Shown here: positions 6,294 to 10,663 of the stretch, one piece after another | Position numbering within the stretch: position 1 is the first letter of the stretch | How the letters are laid out: each line of letters opens with the position of its first letter | Origin: a bacterium | Lineage (GTDB): Bacteria; Actinomycetota; Actinomycetes; Actinomycetales; Actinomycetaceae | Assembly: GCA_030544165.1 (NCBI GenBank) | Contig: JAUNRP010000050.1 | Coordinates: 1 to 10,663 of the forward strand | Reading direction: 5' to 3' | Length of the DNA stretch: 10,663 bases | The notes under the pieces: model-generated | Databases searched by the model: none | Seen by the model: only the letters and a program-made list of their open reading frames with translations | What the model was told of the DNA's origin: nothing | Position numbers and translations under genes: made by a program

Positions 6294-9200
6294 GTGATCC
6301 TCCTTGTCCTGGTGCATGGCATCGCGGCCCTTCTCGCGCCCGTGCTCCTGGACCGGATCGGGCGCCGGGCGTTCATGCTCCTGGCCCTCGTTCCGGGCGG
6401 ATCGGCCATCTGGTTCCTCACCCAGGCACCCGCCGTGTTCCGGGACGGATCGGTGGACGAGTTCGTCCCCTGGGTCTCCCAACTGGGCCTCCACCTGGAC
6501 TTCCGGCTGGACGCCCTCTCCTGGACCATGGCCATGATCGTCACCGGCGTGGGCGCCCTGGTGCTGATCTACTGCGCCGCCTACTTCTCCGCCACGGCCA
6601 AGGCGCTGGGCCGGTTCGGCGGTGTGTTCGTGGCGTTCGCGGGAGCCATGCTCGGGCTCGTGACCACGGACAACACGCTGATGATGTACGTGTTCTGGGA
6701 GCTCACCACCGTCTTCTCCTACCTCCTGATCGGCCACTACCACGAGCGCCAGGCCTCGCGGCGTGCGGCGTCCCAGGCCATCTTCGTCACCACGTTCGGT
6801 GGCCTCGCGATGCTGGCCGGCATCATCGGGCTCGCCGAGCTTCCGGGCGGGTCCTACGAACTCTCCCGCCTGATCGAGAACGGCGCCCAGGGGATCGTGG
6901 GGCCCAACCTGCCGCCGTGGTCCATCTCGGTCCTGCTCGTCCTCATCCTGCTGGGCGCCATCTCCAAGTCCGCCCTCATCCCGTTCCACTTCTGGCTGCC
7001 GGCCGCCATGGCAGCGCCCACCCCGGTCTCCGCCTACCTGCACGCCGCCGCCATGGTGAAGGCGGGCGTCTACCTGGTGGCGCGGTTCGCGCCGGGGTTC
7101 GGCACGGACGTGGCGTGGCACACCCTCACCCTCTGGCTGGGCCTGGGCACCATGCTCCTCGGCGGCTACCGCGCACTGCGCCAGCACGATCTGAAGCTGA
7201 TCCTCGCCTTCGGCACCGTCTCCCAGCTCGGCATGCTGATCGCCGTGCTCGGCTACGGCACCGCCGCCACGGCGCTCGCGGGCATGGCACTGCTCGTGGG
7301 CCACTCCATGTTCAAGTCCGCGCTCTTCCTCACCGTGGGCGTGATCGACTGGTCCGTGGGCACCCGTGACATGCGCAAGCTCTCCAAGCTGCGCACGGTG
7401 ATGCCCACGCTCGCCATCGCCGCCGCGATCGCCACCGGCTCCATGATCGGCCTGCCACCCATGGCCGGGTTCGTGGCCAAGGAGGGCACGCTCACCGCCT
7501 TCGCGGATGCCGCCGACTGGGGGCCCCTCGCCGTCCTCGTGCTCGGCTCCGTGATCACGTTCGCCTACGGCCTACGCTTCTGGTTCGGCGCGTTCGGCAC
7601 CTACGGGGACCTCCCCGGCACCGAGCGTGCGGAGCCGCGCTACCGCTCCAAGCTGATCGTGGCACCCATCGTGGTCCTCACCGTGATCACCCTGGTCCTC
7701 GGAATCGTCCCCGCCATCATGGACGGCGGACTGATGCCGTATGCGGAGCTCTTCCCCGGCGATCCCGGCCACCTCGTGCTCTGGCACGGCTTCACCCTGC
7801 CGCTCGCGCTCACCGTGCTCGTGGTCCTGATCGGCACCGGGATCTTCCTGATCAGGGACCGTGTGGAGCGCTTCCAGGAGCGGTTCGAGATCCCCTCCGC
7901 GGACTCCGCCTTCCGCGCCACCATGCGGTGGATCACCAACTTCTCCGCGGACGTCACCGCGGTCACCCAGCGAGGCTCGCTGCCCACCTACCTCATGGTG
8001 ATCCTCGCCGTGGTGGTGGTGGGCGCCGGCGGCGTGGCCCTCACCACGGCCGCGTTCCCCGGGTCCATCAAGATGTTCGACTGGTGGGGCCAGGTCCCGA
8101 TCGCGCTCGTGGCCGGTGCCACCGCGTGGATGGCCGCCCGCGCCCGCCGCCGCCTCAAGGCCGTGATCCTCTCCGGGGTCTCCGGGTACGCGGTGGCCCT
8201 CCTCTACGCGGTCCATGGCGGCCCGGACATCGCGCTGACCCAGGTGATGGTGGAGACCGTCTCCCTGGTCATCTTCGTGCTCGTCCTGCGCCGCCTGCCC
8301 ACCTACTTCACCAACCGGCCCTTCGCCCGGGACCGCTGGGTGCGCGTGGCCATCGCCACCCTCACCGGCGTGGCGGTCTCCGTGATCGCCCTGGTGGCGG
8401 TGGCCGGCCGCGGGGACACCCCGGCCGTCTCGGAGGCCTTCCCGGACGCCACGCTCGAGTACGGCTACGGCCACAACATCGTCAACGTCACCCTCGTGGA
8501 CACCCGCGCGTGGGACACCATGGGCGAGGTCTCGGTGATCCTCGTGGCCGCCACCGGGGTGGCCTCCCTCCTGTTCGTCCGCGACCGCTTCGGCATGGTG
8601 GACTCGGCCCGCAACCGCATCCCCACCGGCCGCCGCGTGTTCGTCTGGGGCGGCGACGACGATCTCGACTCCACCCTCCGCGGCTCCTCCCAGCGGCAGG
8701 GCCCGCCCGAGTGGGTCCGTGCTCCCCACCGCGATCAACGCTGGCTCGCGGGTGGGCGCACCCTCGCCCCCCGACGACGGTCGCTCATCTTCGAGGTGGG
8801 AACTCGCCTGATCTTCCCCACCCTCGTGGTCTTCTCCCTCTACCTGCTCTTCGCCGGCCACAACCAGCCGGGCGGCGGGTTCGCGGGCGGCCTCGTGGCG
8901 GGAACCGCGCTCATGGTCCGCTACCTCGCCGCCGGCCGCTACGAACTCGGCGAGACCCTCCCGCTGCACGCCGGCTACCTGCTCGGCGGCGGCCTGGTGG
9001 TGGCGGCGGTGGCCGCGCTCACCCCGCTCTTCTTCGGCGGCCAGGTGCTCCAGACCGCGGTCTTCGACTTCACGGTCCCCGTCTGGGGCGATGTCCACCT
9101 CGCCACCGCCCTGCTCTTCGATATCGGCGTCTACCTGATCGTGGTGGGCCTGGTGCTCGACCTCCTGCGCTCCTTCGGCGCGGAGATCGACCGCCACGGC

Positions 9201-9419
9201 GAACTCGAGGGCGTGGACGATGACCTGAACGAGGAGGAGGATCCCGAGCACGATCCCGAGTCCGCCCCCGCCCTCGCGGCCGCCCCCACCGGGGGGACCG
9301 TGGGCACCACGGAGTCCTCGAAGGGAGCCGCCCCTGGACCGGGGGACGCGCCCGAGCGGCAGCCGAGCCCCCGTCGTCGGGGACGAGGATCCGGCAACGC
9401 AGGGGAGGGGGAGCGATGA
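6294..9419 (+). CDS. mrpA: Na+(K+)/H+ antiporter subunit A, MrpA fused to MrpB
   Basis: A 1041-residue polytopic protein, the largest subunit of the Mrp/Mnh cation:proton antiporter in the cytoplasmic membrane. Residues 1 to about 480 form the NuoL-like antiporter module: MMYVFWELTTVFSYLL with TM5 Glu136, SKSALIPFHFWLP with Lys225, and HAAAMVKAG with His250 and Lys256. Residues about 573-680 are the MrpA C-terminal (DUF4040/MbhD-like) part with VHGGPDIALTQVMVET (His641, Asp645, Glu654), and 683-767 an MbhE-like part. Residues from about 830 to 965 are a complete MrpB domain (FEVGTRLIFPTLV; GHNQPGGGFAGGL), so no separate mrpB is needed. Such A-B fusions are known in group 2 Mrp systems such as rhizobial PhaAB. 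After about residue 966 comes a hydrophilic tail, acidic first (GVDDDLNEEEDPEHDPES), then Ser/Gly/Arg-rich. GTG start with ribosome binding site; the stop overlaps the mrpC start as ATGA. Confidence 0.96.
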   Translation: MILLVLVHGIAALLAPVLLDRIGRRAFMLLALVPGGSAIWFLTQAPAVFRDGSVDEFVPWVSQLGLHLDFRLDALSWTMAMIVTGVGALVLIYCAAYFSATAKALGRFGGVFVAFAGAMLGLVTTDNTLMMYVFWELTTVFSYLLIGHYHERQASRRAASQAIFVTTFGGLAMLAGIIGLAELPGGSYELSRLIENGAQGIVGPNLPPWSISVLLVLILLGAISKSALIPFHFWLPAAMAAPTPVSAYLHAAAMVKAGVYLVARFAPGFGTDVAWHTLTLWLGLGTMLLGGYRALRQHDLKLILAFGTVSQLGMLIAVLGYGTAATALAGMALLVGHSMFKSALFLTVGVIDWSVGTRDMRKLSKLRTVMPTLAIAAAIATGSMIGLPPMAGFVAKEGTLTAFADAADWGPLAVLVLGSVITFAYGLRFWFGAFGTYGDLPGTERAEPRYRSKLIVAPIVVLTVITLVLGIVPAIMDGGLMPYAELFPGDPGHLVLWHGFTLPLALTVLVVLIGTGIFLIRDRVERFQERFEIPSADSAFRATMRWITNFSADVTAVTQRGSLPTYLMVILAVVVVGAGGVALTTAAFPGSIKMFDWWGQVPIALVAGATAWMAARARRRLKAVILSGVSGYAVALLYAVHGGPDIALTQVMVETVSLVIFVLVLRRLPTYFTNRPFARDRWVRVAIATLTGVAVSVIALVAVAGRGDTPAVSEAFPDATLEYGYGHNIVNVTLVDTRAWDTMGEVSVILVAATGVASLLFVRDRFGMVDSARNRIPTGRRVFVWGGDDDLDSTLRGSSQRQGPPEWVRAPHRDQRWLAGGRTLAPRRRSLIFEVGTRLIFPTLVVFSLYLLFAGHNQPGGGFAGGLVAGTALMVRYLAAGRYELGETLPLHAGYLLGGGLVVAAVAALTPLFFGGQVLQTAVFDFTVPVWGDVHLATALLFDIGVYLIVVGLVLDLLRSFGAEIDRHGELEGVDDDLNEEEDPEHDPESAPALAAAPTGGTVGTTESSKGAAPGPGDAPERQPSPRRRGRGSGNAGEGER
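9401..9413 (+). promoter_or_regulatory. Purine-rich ribosome binding site of mrpC
   Basis: A run of A/G, including GGAGG at 9404-9408 seven nt before ATG 9416, inside the last codons of mrpA. Confidence 0.6.
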
Positions 9420-10153
9420 ACACCGACGTGTCCAACCCGGCCCTGATCCTGATCGCGCTCGCGGGCGTGATGGTGGGCGTGGGGGTGTACCTGCTGCTGG
9501 AGCGTTCGCTGACGCGGATCATCCTGGGGGTCTCGATCGCGAGCAACGGCGTGAACATCCTGTTCCTGGTCTCCGGTGGTTCGATCGGGCGGCCGCCGCT
9601 GAATGAGCCGGAGAACGCGCAGGGGATGGTGGATCCGCTTCCGCAGGCGTTCATGCTCACCGCGATCGTGATCACGCTGGGGACGGTCGCGTTCGTGCTG
9701 GCCATGGCGTACCGCTCGTGGCAGCTCAACGGGCATGACGAGGTGCAGGACGATCTGGAGGACCGCCGGCTCGCGCGCCGCGCCGCGCTCGACCAGGTGG
9801 AGGAGCGCGTCACGGACGATTCGGGCGCCACGCTCGCCGAGGAGGCGGCCACCATGGTGGACGAGACGGCACGGGATCCCGAGCACGAGCTGCCCGGGGT
9901 GGAGCCGGAGCCCGTGACGGAGGGCGAGGCGCTGGAAGGTGCGGAGCCGGTGCCGGGCCAGGAGCCCGTCGTCGATCCGGACGAGCACGAGCACCTCGAG
10001 GCCCCGGACGCGCCCGAGGACGAGGACGCACCGCCCGCACCCGCGATGGAGGGTGATGAGCCGCCGGACGTGGACTTCCCCGAGACACCGGCCGCGGACG
10101 ACGCCGAGACCCCGGCGGAGGACCCGAATGCCCCGGGAGGTGAGCGTCCATGA
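9416..10153 (+). CDS. mrpC: Na+(K+)/H+ antiporter subunit C (MrpC) with long acidic tail
   Basis: A 245-residue protein. Residues 1-106 are a standard MrpC, NuoK-like, with three transmembrane helices at about 8-28, 34-54 and 77-99; the conserved pattern LLERSLTRIILGVSIASNGVN and DPLPQAFMLTAIVI identifies it. MrpC subunits are usually about 110-120 residues. This one continues for 139 residues (107-245) with about 47 Asp/Glu against 7 Arg and no Lys, many Pro and Ala, and no hydrophobic segment: a strongly acidic, probably disordered cytoplasmic tail. It overlaps mrpA and mrpD by ATGA on each side, indicating translational coupling. Codon choice is NNG-rich (CTG, GTG, GCG), unlike the NNC-rich 3' half of mrpA. 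Confidence 0.94.
   Translation: MNTDVSNPALILIALAGVMVGVGVYLLLERSLTRIILGVSIASNGVNILFLVSGGSIGRPPLNEPENAQGMVDPLPQAFMLTAIVITLGTVAFVLAMAYRSWQLNGHDEVQDDLEDRRLARRAALDQVEERVTDDSGATLAEEAATMVDETARDPEHELPGVEPEPVTEGEALEGAEPVPGQEPVVDPDEHEHLEAPDAPEDEDAPPAPAMEGDEPPDVDFPETPAADDAETPAEDPNAPGGERP
10135..10144 (+). promoter_or_regulatory. Strong ribosome binding site of mrpD
   Basis: GGGAGGTGAG, near-perfect complement to the 16S rRNA 3' end, lies 5 nt before ATG 10150 inside the end of mrpC. Confidence 0.8.
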
Positions 10154-10663
10154 GCTGGCTCGTCCCGTTCCCGATCCTGATCCCGTTCCTGGGGGCAGGC
10201 ATCTCACTGGTGTTCGGCCGCAAGCCGATGATGCAGCGCGTGATCGCGGTCAGCGCGCTGGTGATCACGCTGATCGTGGCGATCGTGCTGTTCGTGGAGG
10301 TGGACAACGGCCCGGTGGTGGCGGCCGTGGCGGGGTGGGCGCCACCCGTGGGGATCTCGCTGGTGGTGGACCGGCTCTCCGCCCTGATGCTGGTGGTCTC
10401 CGTGGCGGTGACCCTCGCGGTCCTCATCTACTCCACGGCGCAGGGCGTGGACGAGGCCGGGGAGGGCGCGCCGGTCACGGTGTTCCACCCCACGTTCCTG
10501 ATCCTCTCCGCGGGCGTCTCCAACGCCTTCCTCGCCGGTGACCTGTTCAACCTGTACGTGGGATTCGAGATCCTGCTGTTCGCAAGCTTCGTGCTGATCA
10601 CACTGGGCGGAACGCGTGACCGAATGCGCGCGGGGACCATCTACATCGTGGTCTCCCTGCTCT
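10150..10663 (+). CDS. mrpD: Na+(K+)/H+ antiporter subunit D (MrpD), N-terminal 171 residues; 3' end outside window
   Basis: The start of the NuoM/N-like MrpD subunit, which with MrpA forms the antiporter modules of the complex; full-length proteins are about 490-550 residues. Hydrophobic helices begin at once (SWLVPFPILIPFLGAGISLVF), followed by helices at about 31-49 and 77-93. The signature region GDLFNLYVGFEILLFASFVL contains Glu140, the conserved TM5 glutamate required for cation/proton exchange. The hydrophilic stretch QGVDEAGEGAP before VTVFHPTFLILSAGVSNAF is typical of the family. It starts at an ATGA overlap with mrpC. The frame is open to the window edge. Subunits E, F and G are expected beyond. 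Confidence 0.94.
   Translation, partial: MSWLVPFPILIPFLGAGISLVFGRKPMMQRVIAVSALVITLIVAIVLFVEVDNGPVVAAVAGWAPPVGISLVVDRLSALMLVVSVAVTLAVLIYSTAQGVDEAGEGAPVTVFHPTFLILSAGVSNAFLAGDLFNLYVGFEILLFASFVLITLGGTRDRMRAGTIYIVVSLL

Noticed and set aside
5826..7304. 492-codon minus-strand open frame overlapping TIGR03085 and mrpA
   Set aside because: The Glu/Gly/His-rich translation without hydrophobic or domain structure is the antisense shadow of mrpA.
7572..9251. 559-codon minus-strand open frame opposite mrpA
   Set aside because: Its Glu/Asp/His/Gly-rich composition mirrors the membrane-helix codons of mrpA; no supported start or motif.
9240..9260. Tandem GATCCCGAG in the mrpA tail, considered as a binding-site repeat
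   Set aside because: It encodes repeated DPE inside an acidic low-complexity tail, and the repeat is explained by amino acid composition.

Overview
The window reads as chromosomal DNA of a very high-GC actinobacterium, most likely a member of the Micrococcales or a related group. This rests on strong G/C third-position bias, frequent GTG starts, a TIGR03085-type protein of the mycothiol-linked DinB/MDMPI fold, a tandem GNAT protein of mycothiol-synthase type, and a fused MrpA-MrpB antiporter subunit. The genus cannot be fixed from the sequence alone. There is no IS element, phage gene, CRISPR array, tRNA or rRNA.

Layout. (1) 1-1510, minus strand: the first 503 residues of HrpA, a DEAH-box RNA helicase with all core helicase motifs and an Arg/Gly-rich N-terminal extension. 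Its 3' end lies outside the window. (2) 1712-1975, plus: a small GlsB/YeaQ/YmgE-type membrane protein with a good ribosome binding site, closed by a perfect 14-bp hairpin. (3) 2047-5455, plus: three unrelated metabolic or envelope genes: a BASS-family (bile acid:sodium symporter-like) transporter, a membrane-anchored endonuclease/exonuclease/phosphatase-fold hydrolase whose catalytic domain should face outward, and a two-domain GNAT acetyltransferase. (4) 5441-6067, minus: a TIGR03085-family putative metal-binding protein, convergent with the GNAT gene and overlapping its end by 15 bp. (5) 6068-6293: a divergent intergenic region with short C-rich direct repeats and a -10-like box. (6) 6294 to the end, plus: the start of an Mrp/Mnh cation:proton antiporter operon, mrpA(B)-mrpC-mrpD, joined by ATGA stop-start overlaps. 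mrpD runs off the window.

The Mrp genes work together as one multi-subunit membrane complex that exchanges Na+ (or K+) for H+. MrpA and MrpD carry the conserved antiporter-type membrane glutamates. The other genes are mostly independent housekeeping or accessory functions. I see no clear undescribed multi-gene system.

The points that stand out are: four consecutive genes without a Shine-Dalgarno whose start codon lies 6-7 nt after a [T/C]A-N3-T hexamer, as in leaderless transcripts; an abrupt switch from NNC to NNG codons at the domain boundary of the GNAT gene; long acidic tails on MrpA and especially MrpC; and two lone cysteines around the active-site loop of the extracytoplasmic hydrolase.
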